Source: Syntrophomonadaceae bacterium
GTDB taxonomy: Bacteria; Bacillota; Dethiobacteria; DTU022
DNA length: 8,555 nucleotides
Direction of reading: 5' to 3'
Assembly (NCBI GenBank): GCA_007130585.1
Contig: SLSE01000199.1
Coordinates: 1 to 8,555, forward strand
Below are positions 1-6,837 of the stretch, piece after piece. How positions within the stretch are numbered: position 1 is the stretch's first letter; every line of letters starts with the position of its first letter. Both the position numbers and the translations under genes were made by a program. The notes under the pieces are model-generated. The model was given only the letters and a program-made list of their open reading frames with translations, did not search any database and had not been told where the DNA came from.

Positions 1-1181
1 ACCAGTTTTACAAACCCTTCAGTTTTGGCGGCTGCCAGGGCCCTCCCCTGGTAAGCAAAGGGAAATCTCTGGATCTTTATTTTGTAGCCGGCTTCGGAAG
101 CTTCATTTTCTCCCATCCCCACAGATGCTATCTCCGGGTCGGTAAATACGGCAAAAGGCATTAAGCGCCCTTCATAGCTGACATCTTTGCCTTCGAGCAG
201 GTGGCGCGATAGAAGCAGGCCGTCATTCCAGGCCCGGTGCGTAAACATCATTCCCCCGGTGGCATCCCCGATCGCCCAGACTCCCGGAGCGCTGGTTTTA
301 AACCCGGAGTCAATCTTAACAAAACCCCTGCTGTCGGTATTGACTCCTCCTTTTTCAACTTTTAACAGATCGGTATTCGGTGTCCGCCCGGTGGCAATCA
401 GAATTTTTTCTGCCGTATAATGCACAGCCTGCCCTTCGTTTTGATCCAGGGCATAGCAGAGAGAGCCGTCCCGGCCAACCACGGTTATTTCAGACCCCGT
501 TTTGATCTTAACTCCTTCTTCCTTAAGCAGTTCTTCAATTTCCGCAGAAATTTCTTCCTCGAGAATTGGCCCAACCCGCCTGTTGCGCTGCAGGATGGTT
601 ACCTCCACGCCGAGCCGCCTGAACATCTGGGAGAACTCCAGGGCAATCACCCCGCCGCCGATAATCAACATACTCCGGGGAAGCTCCTCCATTTCCATTG
701 CCGTGGTGGAAGTCAGGCAATTAACTTCTTTCAGGCCGCTGATCGGGGGAATGGCAGAGCGGGCCCCGCAGGCAATTACTATCTTATCAGCTGTAATAAT
801 TTCTTCGTTTATACTGATTTCACGCGGAGCGCTAAAAGAAGCAACGCCCTCGAAAAGGGTGATATTGTCATTACCCTCTACATTTTTACGTGAGCGGCCG
901 CGGATCCGACCGACCAGCTTGTCCTTGCGTTCCCGCATTGCCGGCCAGTCGGCTTGCGGAGGTTCGGTTATCACGCCGTAATCTGCCGCCTTCCTCACTT
1001 CGTTCATAACCCTGGCAGACTGGATCAGGGTTTTCGAAGGGATGCATCCGACATTAATACAGGTGCCCCCAAGATGGCTGTATTCAATTAAAGCTGTTTT
1101 CCAGCCTTTACCGGCAGCCCTGTGCACCACATTGGTTCCGGCTGAACCGCTTCCAACTACAATCAGGTCAAACTTTTTCAA
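1..1181 (-). CDS. MerA-like FAD-dependent pyridine nucleotide-disulfide oxidoreductase (3' end outside window)
   Basis: A class I flavoprotein disulfide reductase of the lipoamide dehydrogenase/glutathione reductase/mercuric reductase family; 393 codons are visible and the C-terminal dimerisation domain with its active-site His is off the left edge. The FAD-binding GSGSAG is at residues 10-15, the redox pair C41-x4-C46 lies in GGTCINVGCIPSK, the NAD(P)H Rossmann motif GGGVIALE is at 175-182, and the second FAD motif with IGDA is around 303-307. The stretch after the second Rossmann motif (F-R-R-L-G, V-T-I-L-Q-R) looks more like MerA than like E3 lipoamide dehydrogenase, but the N-terminal heavy-metal domain of many MerA proteins is absent. 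The start is TTG at 1181: GGAGGT (1191-1196) lies 9 bases upstream, whereas the alternative TTG at 1190 touches it. It is last in a likely unit with the YibE/F and CAP genes. The substrate cannot be assigned; lipoamide, mercury or another disulfide are all possible. Confidence 0.93.
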   Translation of the reverse strand, partial: MKKFDLIVVGSGSAGTNVVHRAAGKGWKTALIEYSHLGGTCINVGCIPSKTLIQSARVMNEVRKAADYGVITEPPQADWPAMRERKDKLVGRIRGRSRKNVEGNDNITLFEGVASFSAPREISINEEIITADKIVIACGARSAIPPISGLKEVNCLTSTTAMEMEELPRSMLIIGGGVIALEFSQMFRRLGVEVTILQRNRRVGPILEEEISAEIEELLKEEGVKIKTGSEITVVGRDGSLCYALDQNEGQAVHYTAEKILIATGRTPNTDLLKVEKGGVNTDSRGFVKIDSGFKTSAPGVWAIGDATGGMMFTHRAWNDGLLLSRHLLEGKDVSYEGRLMPFAVFTDPEIASVGMGENEASEAGYKIKIQRFPFAYQGRALAAAKTEGFVKL

Positions 1182-1213
1182 TTTGATCAAACCTCCGCGC
1201 CGTTTTGACTTGA

Positions 1214-1219
1214 ATTATA
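1214..1219 (-). promoter_or_regulatory. candidate -10 box (TATAAT) before the MerA-like gene
   Basis: The minus strand reads TATAAT at 1219-1214, 33 bases before the TTG start, within the 102-base gap behind the YibE/F gene. No credible -35 hexamer is found at 16-18 bases, so this is a weak internal promoter candidate. It could let the reductase be expressed apart from the upstream genes. An octamer CTGTTCAG (minus strand, 1230-1223) lies just upstream of it. Confidence 0.3.
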
Positions 1220-1283
1220 TCCCTGAACAGTCTTCGTAGCCTGCAGCAACTTTATAGCTGACCGGCAAGCGTAAAACCACGGG

Positions 1284-2414
1284 CTATCGTTTGCCCTGTC
1301 CGGCCATAAAATAGCCGGCCAGGGCGGCGGTCACCGGAACAGCGGCGATTAAACCGATGCTGCCGGCTATGCCCCGGACAAACTCGGTGGCTATTAAATC
1401 CATGTTAATCACTTTCAGCCAGTCAATCTCGTAACCCATCACCAGCAGCAGCATCGGCGTTGCCGCACCGACATAAGCCAGGATCAGGGTATTGGCCATC
1501 GTGCCCATAACATCGCGGCCAACATTTAACGAGCTGGTAAATAGTTCACGGAAGTGAATATCGGGACAGGCCTGCTTTATTTCCGCCGCCGCTGAAGCAA
1601 CCGACATGCCGATATCAATAATGGCGCCGAGTGAGCCGATAATGATCCCGGCAAAAAGGAGGCCCCGGAAATCAATATTTTGATCCATGAAGTACAGCAT
1701 TTGCGCTTCATGGGTGCCAAAACCGGTTAACTGGGCCAGGCTGCCGGCCCAGAAAGCCATGAGGCCGGCCACGATCACCCCGGTTACAGTACCCAGGATA
1801 GCTACCAGGGACTTAATATTAAACCCGCCGATTACCAGCAGCGTAAAGGTTATCGCCAGGCTGGCTGTAACTATGGCCAGTAGGATGGGGCTGTAACCGA
1901 GCAGCAGCAGGGGCAGAAGGCCCCCGAAGATCAACAAAATTGTTACACCCAGGGTGATAATCGTTTTGACGCCTTTCATTCTGCCGACGATCAAAAGGCC
2001 CAGGATAAATACACCCACCAGGTAATAAACGCCGCGGTCCCGGGCCATATCCTGGACGTAAGCCTGCTCAAAGGACCCTTCTTCCCCGATCGTGACGACA
2101 ATCACTTCCTGGCCTTCCTCGAGCAAAAAATCGTAAACGGGGTCGCCCTGAAAAAAGGTATTGACAATGGTAATTTCTTCACCGGCATAAGGACCGCTGG
2201 TCAGGCGCACCAGCAGTTCCTGCTCAATAACTGTATAGTACTGGTGTTCTTCTTCCTGTGTTTCGTTAACCGCTTTAACTACGCCCCGGTAAAAGTGTTC
2301 TTCCGTTTGCAGATCCTCATAGATTGATTCCCCGGGATCCTGGTCAAACTGCGCTGCCGCGGGCAAGGCTGCTGCCGCTGCCAGCACCAGGGCAAAAATT
2401 AAATGCTTTAACAC
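1284..2414 (-). CDS. YibE/F family multi-pass membrane protein
   Basis: A 376-residue integral membrane protein of the YibE/F family, whose molecular function is not established. Residues 1-21 look like a cleavable signal peptide ending in a run of alanines (PAAAQ). Residues 25-125 form an extracytoplasmic, beta-rich, acidic domain. The membrane part follows, with hydrophobic segments near 129-145, 150-173, 175-196, 200-222, 250-271, 302-326 and 346-370. Family hallmarks as I know them are GSLGAIIDIGMS (260-271) and GRDVMGTMANTLILAY (299-314). The start is GTG at 2414; AGGAGGT at 2427-2421 leaves 6 bases of spacing. It lies 43 bases after the CAP gene, so co-transcription is likely. Family membership is solid; a transport role is often guessed from the fold, but nothing here shows a substrate. 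Confidence 0.93.
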   Translation of the reverse strand: MLKHLIFALVLAAAAALPAAAQFDQDPGESIYEDLQTEEHFYRGVVKAVNETQEEEHQYYTVIEQELLVRLTSGPYAGEEITIVNTFFQGDPVYDFLLEEGQEVIVVTIGEEGSFEQAYVQDMARDRGVYYLVGVFILGLLIVGRMKGVKTIITLGVTILLIFGGLLPLLLLGYSPILLAIVTASLAITFTLLVIGGFNIKSLVAILGTVTGVIVAGLMAFWAGSLAQLTGFGTHEAQMLYFMDQNIDFRGLLFAGIIIGSLGAIIDIGMSVASAAAEIKQACPDIHFRELFTSSLNVGRDVMGTMANTLILAYVGAATPMLLLVMGYEIDWLKVINMDLIATEFVRGIAGSIGLIAAVPVTAALAGYFMAGQGKR

Positions 2415-2457
2415 CTGTAAACCTCCTGGAGTTATAAATTAATTCTCTCTTAGTTGA

Positions 2458-3159
2458 TCAGCGTCCCACAAACAACTGCGTGTAGTAATGGCTGCCGTCA
2501 TTTTTTACCTGGATTCCGATCCCGATACGGGTAAAGTTTCTGCCAAGGATATTTTTCCTGTGCCCGGGAGAACCCATCAGCGAGTTGTGGGCGGCCCTGA
2601 CACTGCCGTTAGAATTCATGGCCAGGTTTTCGCCCGCCGTCCGGTAACTGATGCCGTGATGGTTGAGCAGCCCCCCCAGATCCCCGTAACGGGGAGAAGT
2701 GTGGCTGAAATAATTGTTGTTGATCATATCCCTGCTTTTATTCCTGGCCGCTGCGGTCAGCTGGGTGCACAGGGTAAGCGCCGGGAGGCCGGCCTCCTGC
2801 CTGGCCCTGTTAACCAGGGAAAGCATTTCCATTTCCTTATGGCTGCCCGCTACGACCTGTTCGGCCCGGGCCGCTTTCACCCTTGCCTCTTCTTCTGCTT
2901 CACGTTCTTCCGCCAGCAGGCGCCAGTATTCCTCTTTTTCCTTTAATATTTCGTCCTTGTCGGGGCCGTATACATGGGCGGAAAATTCGATCGGTTCTTC
3001 TTCGAGTTCTGGAGCGGTTTCCTCAAACGTTCCGCTGCCCCCGATTATATTGCCGAAGGGAGCGGCGCTTTCGCTGTCGGCAAAGTAAAGCAGCCCGGGC
3101 ATAAACAGGATCATGACTACAAAAAAACATATAAATAAGCTCCTGTTAATACCGGTCAA
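2458..3159 (-). CDS. membrane-anchored CAP (SCP/PR1) domain protein, YkwD-like
   Basis: A 233-residue protein: an N-terminal hydrophobic anchor or uncleaved signal (about 8-27), a low-complexity Glu-rich linker (about 46-60), a charged probable coiled coil (about 68-104), and a C-terminal CAP domain (about 110-233). CAP hallmarks are FSHTSP (151-156, His153), GENLA (176-180, Glu177), GSPGHRKNIL (196-205, His200) and the IGIGI strand (212-216). These His and Glu residues line the cavity of CAP domains. Bacterial members such as B. subtilis YkwD are usually exported, and their biochemical role is poorly known. The start is taken as TTG at 3159 behind AGGTG (about 7 bases upstream), because later Met codons would cut into the membrane segment. 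It is probably the first gene of the minus-strand unit leading to YibE/F. No lipobox cysteine is present, so it is not a lipoprotein. Confidence 0.92.
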   Translation of the reverse strand: MTGINRSLFICFFVVMILFMPGLLYFADSESAAPFGNIIGGSGTFEETAPELEEEPIEFSAHVYGPDKDEILKEKEEYWRLLAEEREAEEEARVKAARAEQVVAGSHKEMEMLSLVNRARQEAGLPALTLCTQLTAAARNKSRDMINNNYFSHTSPRYGDLGGLLNHHGISYRTAGENLAMNSNGSVRAAHNSLMGSPGHRKNILGRNFTRIGIGIQVKNDGSHYYTQLFVGR

Positions 3160-3395
3160 AACAGCGCACCTGCCTCTAACTGCCTGTTTTCTTCAAAGAC
3201 TGCAGGACATCCCGTTTATACTTCACCGTATTTACCCGGTATTCCTGCCCGCAGCCGGCCGGTAATTAGAGCCCGGCAGTAAAACCTTTTCTTATTTTAC
3301 ACTATTTATTACCATGCGGTGCAAATGCGAATCTGCTTGTGTTATGATAGTTATCAGTTGCCCGAAAAGCAATTTGCCGAACAGGAGGATAAGTG
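3160..3395. other. divergent intergenic region between CAP and HIT genes
   Basis: These 236 bases separate the minus-strand CAP gene from the plus-strand HIT gene and must hold the control regions of both. The HIT side has a recognisable promoter (separate entry). On the CAP side I see a TATAAA near 3215-3220 on the minus strand but no matching -35. A GC-rich stretch at about 3245-3280 can form short competing stems. No open frame looks coding. Confidence 0.6.
3340..3348 (+). promoter_or_regulatory. extended -10 promoter of the HIT gene
   Basis: TGTTATGAT at 3340-3348 is an extended -10 element (TG-n-TATGAT). The -35 position at 17-base spacing (3320-3325, TGCAAA) matches consensus poorly, which is usual for extended -10 promoters. 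Transcription would begin near 3355, giving a leader of about 40 bases before the ATG at 3396. Confidence 0.55.
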
Positions 3396-3794
3396 ATGAG
3401 CGAATGCGTCTTTTGCAACAAAGAAAACCTTGAAATAGTGGCGGAAAACAGGCTGGCCCTGGCTTTTTACGACAGCTGCCCGGTTAGCAAGGGTCACATT
3501 CTCGTTATTCCCAGGCGTCACGTGGAAACCTATTTCGACGCCTCTTTTGAAGAACACAATGCCATCAGCAGGCTGGTTTTTAAGGTTAAACAGTACCTGG
3601 GAAAAAAATATAGCCCCGATGGTTTTAATATCGGAGCCAATATCGGCCACTGCGCGGGCCAAACAGTATTTCATTTTCACATCCACGTCATTCCCCGTTA
3701 CGAAGGCGACGTAGAGGATCCCCGCGGCGGGGTCAGGAAGGTTATTCCCAGCCGCAGTCACCATCTAAAGTGCAAGAAGCAGGATCTCCACTAG
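3396..3794 (+). CDS. HIT (histidine triad) family nucleotide-binding hydrolase
   Basis: A 132-residue cytoplasmic protein of the HIT superfamily, Hint-like; such enzymes hydrolyse or transfer nucleoside monophosphates from phosphoramidate or dinucleotide substrates through a covalent nucleotidyl-His. The triad is H93-F-H95-I-H97-V-I in GQTVFHFHIHVIP; H97 would be the nucleophile by family alignment. An N-terminal CVFC (4-7) may bind zinc as in some Bacillota HIT proteins. The segment around 26-42 (DSCPVSKGHILVIPRRH) is typical of the family. ATG at 3396 is preferred over GTG at 3393: AGGAGG at 3383-3388 gives 7 bases of spacing to the ATG and only 4 to the GTG. The last 17 codons overlap the 3' end of the convergent YyaL-like gene. 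The C-terminal tail after VIP (basic, HHLKCKK) looks unlike the family core and may be lineage-specific. Confidence 0.95.
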   Translation: MSECVFCNKENLEIVAENRLALAFYDSCPVSKGHILVIPRRHVETYFDASFEEHNAISRLVFKVKQYLGKKYSPDGFNIGANIGHCAGQTVFHFHIHVIPRYEGDVEDPRGGVRKVIPSRSHHLKCKKQDLH

Positions 3795-5628
3795 CATTTA
3801 AAGCATAATCCAGGGCAGCCAGCAGGTAAGTGAAGCCTGTCGGATAACGTTCAAGCTTCTCACTCTGCCCGGCGATCAGGCTTTCACCCCATTCGGCCAT
3901 ATCATCTTCCTGCTGCATTCTGCCCAGCTGCAGCAGGTTCATGGCGGCAACTGAAAGGCCCGAGGGAGTAGCCCCGTCGTAAGCATCGGCTTCGACGCCA
4001 AAATCTTCGGGAGCATCGTCCAGCACGCTGTAGCGGAGGGCGCCGGAGGCGGCGCTAAAAAGCTCAAGCATCTCGCTGCTTAACCGCACTGCTTTCTCAA
4101 TGTATTCCTGATCGTTTCCTGCCCGGTAAATTTCTATATAACCCCAGGCCATATTGGCATAGTCATCAAGAAAAGCGGGAATGGCCGCTTCTCCGTCCCG
4201 GTAACGCCTCAGCAGGCGTCCTTCCGGGGTTACCATTTCTTTCTCAATAAAGTCTGCCGCCGCAATTGCCGCTTTCAGGTAGGCAGGTTCTTTCAGGATA
4301 TTTGCTCCCCTGGCCAGGGCGGCGATCATCATGCCGTTCCAGGAAGCCAGGATCTTGTCGTCGCGAAAAGGCCTTTCCCGCCTGCTGCGCGCAGTATACA
4401 GTTTCCGGCGGACCTCTTCCAGGACCCCGGAGAATTCTTGCCGGGTAAAGCCGTGCCGTGAAGCAACGTCCGCGTCATCCTGAGCGCGGAACAGGACACT
4501 GCTGCCGTCTTCGAAATTTCCTGCTTCTGTTACCCCGTAATATTCGGCAGCCAGCCTGCCCCGCTCTTCACCGAGGACTTCCGTGAGCTCGCCGGGGCGC
4601 CAGACATAAAATGTTCCCTCCCGCCCTTCAGTGTCCGCATCTTCGGCGGCGTAAAACGCTCCATCAGGCGATGCCAGTTCGCTTAATACGTAACTGAATA
4701 TTTTACGGGTAAAAACAGCCATTTCTTCCTCGCCTGATGCCCTGTAGGCTTCCAGGGCAGCCAGGGAGGCCAGGGACTGGTCGTAAAGCATCTTTTCAAA
4801 ATGGGGCACCAGCCATTTTTCATCAACCGAATAGCGGTGCAGACCATACCCGACCTGGTCAAAAATGCCTCCGCGGTGCATAGCCCGGATAGTATCAACC
4901 ACCATATTCAGAGCCTCCTGGTCGCCGGTACGCCTGAAACGGCGCACGAGAAAGATCAACTGGTGAGGGGCGGGAAACTTCGGAGCCTGCCCAAACCCGG
5001 CATACTCGCTGTCATAGCTGTCTTTAAGGTGCGCCACTGACTGTTCGAGAAGATCTTCGCCCGGCAGTTCCCGTTTTAAGCCGGACCCTGCTTCTTCAGG
5101 AGACGTAGTCATCTGCTGCAGGGCAGCGGTAAGATCATCACCTGCTTTGACTACCCTGTCCCGGTCTTTTTTCCAGTACTCGCTCAGCCTCGGGAGGATT
5201 TCCATCAAACCCCTGATCCCGTAGCGGGAATGCTTGGGAATAAATGTAGCTGCGTAAAAAGGTTTCTTTTCGGGGGTCAGGAACACGGTCAGGGGCCAGC
5301 CTCCCTGGCCGGTCAGCGCCTGGCAGGCAGCCATATACTTCTGGTCCAGGTCGGGCCTTTCTTCCCGGTCAACCTTAATCGGGACAAAATGTTTATTGAT
5401 AACTTCCGCTGCTTCCCGATCCTCAAAAGAATCTTTCTCCATCACATGGCACCAGTGACAGGTTGAATACCCGATACTTAAGAAAACAGGCTTGTCTTCT
5501 TTTTTGGCTTTTTCAAAAGCTTCCTCGCTCCAGGGATACCAGTCAACGGGGTTATAGGCATGCTGCAGGAGGTAAGGGGATTTTTCGTTAATTAAACGAT
5601 TGGCTTTTTTCTCTTCCGGTTCGTTCAT
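3742..5628 (-). CDS. YyaL-like protein: thioredoxin-fold DUF255 domain plus (alpha/alpha)6-barrel
   Basis: A 628-residue protein of the YyaL/SPATA20 family. The N-terminal thioredoxin-like domain (about 10-160) contains NPVDWYPW, the redox motif CHWC (57-60) and the cis-Pro-like loop GGWPLT (109-114). The rest resembles the six-hairpin glycosidase/epimerase fold, with the family signatures GFGQAPKFP (212-220) and PHFEKMLYDQ (276-285), and later an AEDADTEGREGTFYVW stretch. Its substrate is not established and the homologues I know of are of uncertain function. It is somewhat shorter than B. subtilis YyaL (about 690 residues) but has both domains and appears intact. The start is ATG at 5628 with GGGAG at 5642-5638 nine bases upstream; the frame is open further upstream, but the ATG at 5637 abuts the ribosome site. 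It follows the ZIP gene by 109 bases, so read-through is possible. The 3' end overlaps the HIT gene by 53 bases. Confidence 0.95.
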   Translation of the reverse strand: MNEPEEKKANRLINEKSPYLLQHAYNPVDWYPWSEEAFEKAKKEDKPVFLSIGYSTCHWCHVMEKDSFEDREAAEVINKHFVPIKVDREERPDLDQKYMAACQALTGQGGWPLTVFLTPEKKPFYAATFIPKHSRYGIRGLMEILPRLSEYWKKDRDRVVKAGDDLTAALQQMTTSPEEAGSGLKRELPGEDLLEQSVAHLKDSYDSEYAGFGQAPKFPAPHQLIFLVRRFRRTGDQEALNMVVDTIRAMHRGGIFDQVGYGLHRYSVDEKWLVPHFEKMLYDQSLASLAALEAYRASGEEEMAVFTRKIFSYVLSELASPDGAFYAAEDADTEGREGTFYVWRPGELTEVLGEERGRLAAEYYGVTEAGNFEDGSSVLFRAQDDADVASRHGFTRQEFSGVLEEVRRKLYTARSRRERPFRDDKILASWNGMMIAALARGANILKEPAYLKAAIAAADFIEKEMVTPEGRLLRRYRDGEAAIPAFLDDYANMAWGYIEIYRAGNDQEYIEKAVRLSSEMLELFSAASGALRYSVLDDAPEDFGVEADAYDGATPSGLSVAAMNLLQLGRMQQEDDMAEWGESLIAGQSEKLERYPTGFTYLLAALDYALNASGDPASCTLDGDCGWE

Positions 5629-5668
5629 ATTTATCATCTCCCGGATAATTTTTATACTAATACCATCC

Positions 5669-5690
5669 GTATAGTATAAGCATATCATAC
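5669..5690 (-). promoter_or_regulatory. AT-rich imperfect palindrome with possible -10 upstream of the YyaL-like gene
   Basis: Two 9-base arms (5669-5677 and 5682-5690) pair across a 4-base centre with one mismatch and one G-T. The minus strand TATACT (5678-5673) in it could be a -10, about 45 bases before the ATG at 5628. No convincing -35 is present. It could be an operator, an RNA hairpin or chance in AT-rich spacer. The rest of the gap 5629-5737 shows no terminator after the ZIP gene. Confidence 0.3.
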
Positions 5691-5737
5691 AAATCCGGGT
5701 TTGTTTATCGCGCGGCAGGTTGGACCGGCGGGGTCAA

Positions 5738-6478
5738 TTAAATTACTGACAGCAGCAGGATCCCGGCAATAGTGCCAAAAACGGCTCCGAAGGTTCCAGC
5801 CAGGCCGTTGCCCGACTTCTGGGCTCCCGGTATCAGCTCGCCGAAGATAATGTAGAGCATTGCTCCGCCCGCAAAGCCAAGGGCCAGCGACAGGATCAGG
5901 GGAGAAATCGCCCCGATAATCGCCCCGGCAAAAGCTCCCAGGCCCATCGGCAGTCCCGCCATGGCAGTATAGAATAATATCCAGCGCAGGCGCATACCAC
6001 CGGCGCAAAGGGGACAGGCCATGGCCAGTCCTTCGGGAACATTATGAAGGGCGATGGTAACGGCCAGGGTAAAGCCTAGCGCCGGAGAAGCAACATAGCT
6101 GGCCCCGATGGCAATGCCTTCTGGCAGGTTATGCATGGCGATCCCCAGGCCCAGGATTGTACCGGCCCTGATGTAGCGCGCCAGCTCCTCGGTAGTCTCG
6201 AACAGGTGGAAATGTGGGATCTTCAGATCAATGAAAAGGATAAACAGAGTTCCTATAATAAGCCCTGTAAAAGCAATTAAAAAGCTTCCCGCTTCTACTG
6301 CTTCAGGCAGCAGATCGGTAAGCACAATTGCCAGCATAATACCGCCCGCAAAGCCAAGGATAAAGCCAAGCAGCGATTTGCTCGGGTTCTTGACAAAAAG
6401 GGCTATAACGGCTCCTGAACCGGTACCAATTACGCCGGCTCCCAGGCCGACCAGGGTGATTTGTAATATGTCGTTCAT
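5738..6478 (-). CDS. ZIP family divalent metal transporter
   Basis: A 246-residue inner-membrane protein of the ZIP (Zrt/Irt-like, ZupT/GufA-type) family, which imports Zn2+ and often Fe2+, Mn2+ or Co2+. Hydrophobic segments run at about 5-28, 35-56, 66-83, 104-128, 134-155, 166-190, 192-212 and 226-246, the expected eight helices. The metal-site motifs are intact: HNLPEG (116-121) in TM4 and HNVPEG (145-150) in TM5. The TM3-TM4 loop carries HFH (89-91), a short version of the His-rich cytoplasmic loop, and GELIP (213-217) is also conserved. ATG at 6478 is preceded by AGAGGAG with 8 bases of spacing. It has its own promoter and operator-like repeat, and the YyaL-like gene follows 109 bases downstream. 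Metal specificity cannot be read from the sequence. Confidence 0.95.
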   Translation of the reverse strand: MNDILQITLVGLGAGVIGTGSGAVIALFVKNPSKSLLGFILGFAGGIMLAIVLTDLLPEAVEAGSFLIAFTGLIIGTLFILFIDLKIPHFHLFETTEELARYIRAGTILGLGIAMHNLPEGIAIGASYVASPALGFTLAVTIALHNVPEGLAMACPLCAGGMRLRWILFYTAMAGLPMGLGAFAGAIIGAISPLILSLALGFAGGAMLYIIFGELIPGAQKSGNGLAGTFGAVFGTIAGILLLSVI

Positions 6479-6507
6479 CTTTGCACTCCTCTTATTTCGT
6501 GTATTAC

Positions 6508-6545
6508 TGAACAGCTCACCTGCTTATTATATCTAAAACTGTTCA
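6508..6545. promoter_or_regulatory. inverted repeat around the ZIP promoter, possible metal-regulator operator
   Basis: The plus strand has TGAACAG at 6508-6514 and its exact complement CTGTTCA at 6539-6545, separated by 24 bases. One arm sits in the spacer between -35 and -10 and the other just past the predicted start of transcription. The arms are about three helical turns apart, suited to a dimer or two dimers bound on one face. It does not match the Zur, Fur or MntR boxes I know. A 7-base match may also be chance. Confidence 0.4.
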
Positions 6546-6554
6546 CTCTGCAAA
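6526..6554 (-). promoter_or_regulatory. sigma-A-like promoter of the ZIP gene
   Basis: On the minus strand TTTGCA (6554-6549, four of six matches to TTGACA) is followed after exactly 17 bases by a perfect TATAAT (6531-6526). Transcription would begin near 6519, giving a leader of about 40 bases before the ATG at 6478. This is the best promoter in the window. Confidence 0.65.
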
Positions 6555-6562
6555 GGTTAGAA

Positions 6563-6598
6563 AGCGTAAATAAACCCGGTGGCTTAAAACAACCGGGT
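6563..6598 (-). terminator. intrinsic terminator downstream of the GNAT-hydrolase gene
   Basis: On the minus strand ACCCGGT (6598-6592) pairs with ACCGGGT (6580-6574) across an 11-base loop, followed directly by TTTATTTACG. A 7-bp GC-rich stem with a T-rich tail, just upstream of the ZIP promoter, fits the end of transcription from the GNAT-hydrolase side. It lies about 250 bases past that gene's stop. Confidence 0.55.
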
Positions 6599-6601
6599 CC
6601 G

Positions 6602-6625
6602 GTTTAGCATGGTTCCGGCAGCGAG
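6602..6625. repeat. imperfect direct repeat, copy 1
   Basis: Matches copy 2 at 6813-6837: both begin GTTTA, have a GC-rich middle of similar form, and end in the identical 11-mer CCGGCAGCGAG (6615-6625 here). The copies are 211 bases apart and in the same orientation, enclosing the hairpin-rich stretch. Confidence 0.45.
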
Positions 6626-6812
6626 GCTTTGGCAGCGATAAGTCAGCGCTCCTTTCAGGGTCAGAAAACAGTGGGGCAGTTATTTTCAAACTGCCTTATA
6701 GTTGTTATCGGCAGAATCTTTTTCTTTTTAAAGGGGTTTTCCCCCGGCGTTTTGTTTGCGCCCGGGAACTTTAAAAAATTTAGCAGCCCGAAAAGAAGCG
6801 GAAACCCAGAAT

Positions 6813-6837
6813 GTTTACAGCGTGCCCCGGCAGCGAG
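6813..6837. repeat. imperfect direct repeat, copy 2
   Basis: Partner of the copy at 6602-6625; the shared 11-mer CCGGCAGCGAG is at 6827-6837. This copy lies 10 bases past the stop of the GNAT-hydrolase gene. Copies differ by a few substitutions and a one-base length difference. Confidence 0.45.

Noticed and set aside
187..981. Plus-strand open frames of 77, 157 and 159 codons opposite the disulfide reductase
   Set aside because: They are antisense to the reductase, whose FAD and NAD(P)H motifs are unmistakable on the minus strand.
2488..3104. Overlapping plus-strand frames opposite the CAP gene
   Set aside because: They are low-complexity complements of the acidic and CAP coding sequence, with no supporting ribosome site.
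3251..3300. Possible plus-strand terminator (GC-rich stem followed by T-rich sequence) before the HIT promoter
   Set aside because: The pairing is short and interrupted, and no plus-strand gene lies upstream that would need it.
3354..3764. Minus-strand frame of 136 codons opposite the HIT gene
   Set aside because: It is antisense to a HIT gene with an intact His triad, its own promoter and AGGAGG site.
5685..6008. Minus-strand frame of 107 codons overlapping the ZIP gene
   Set aside because: It is a different reading frame inside the ZIP transporter, without membrane or domain features of its own.
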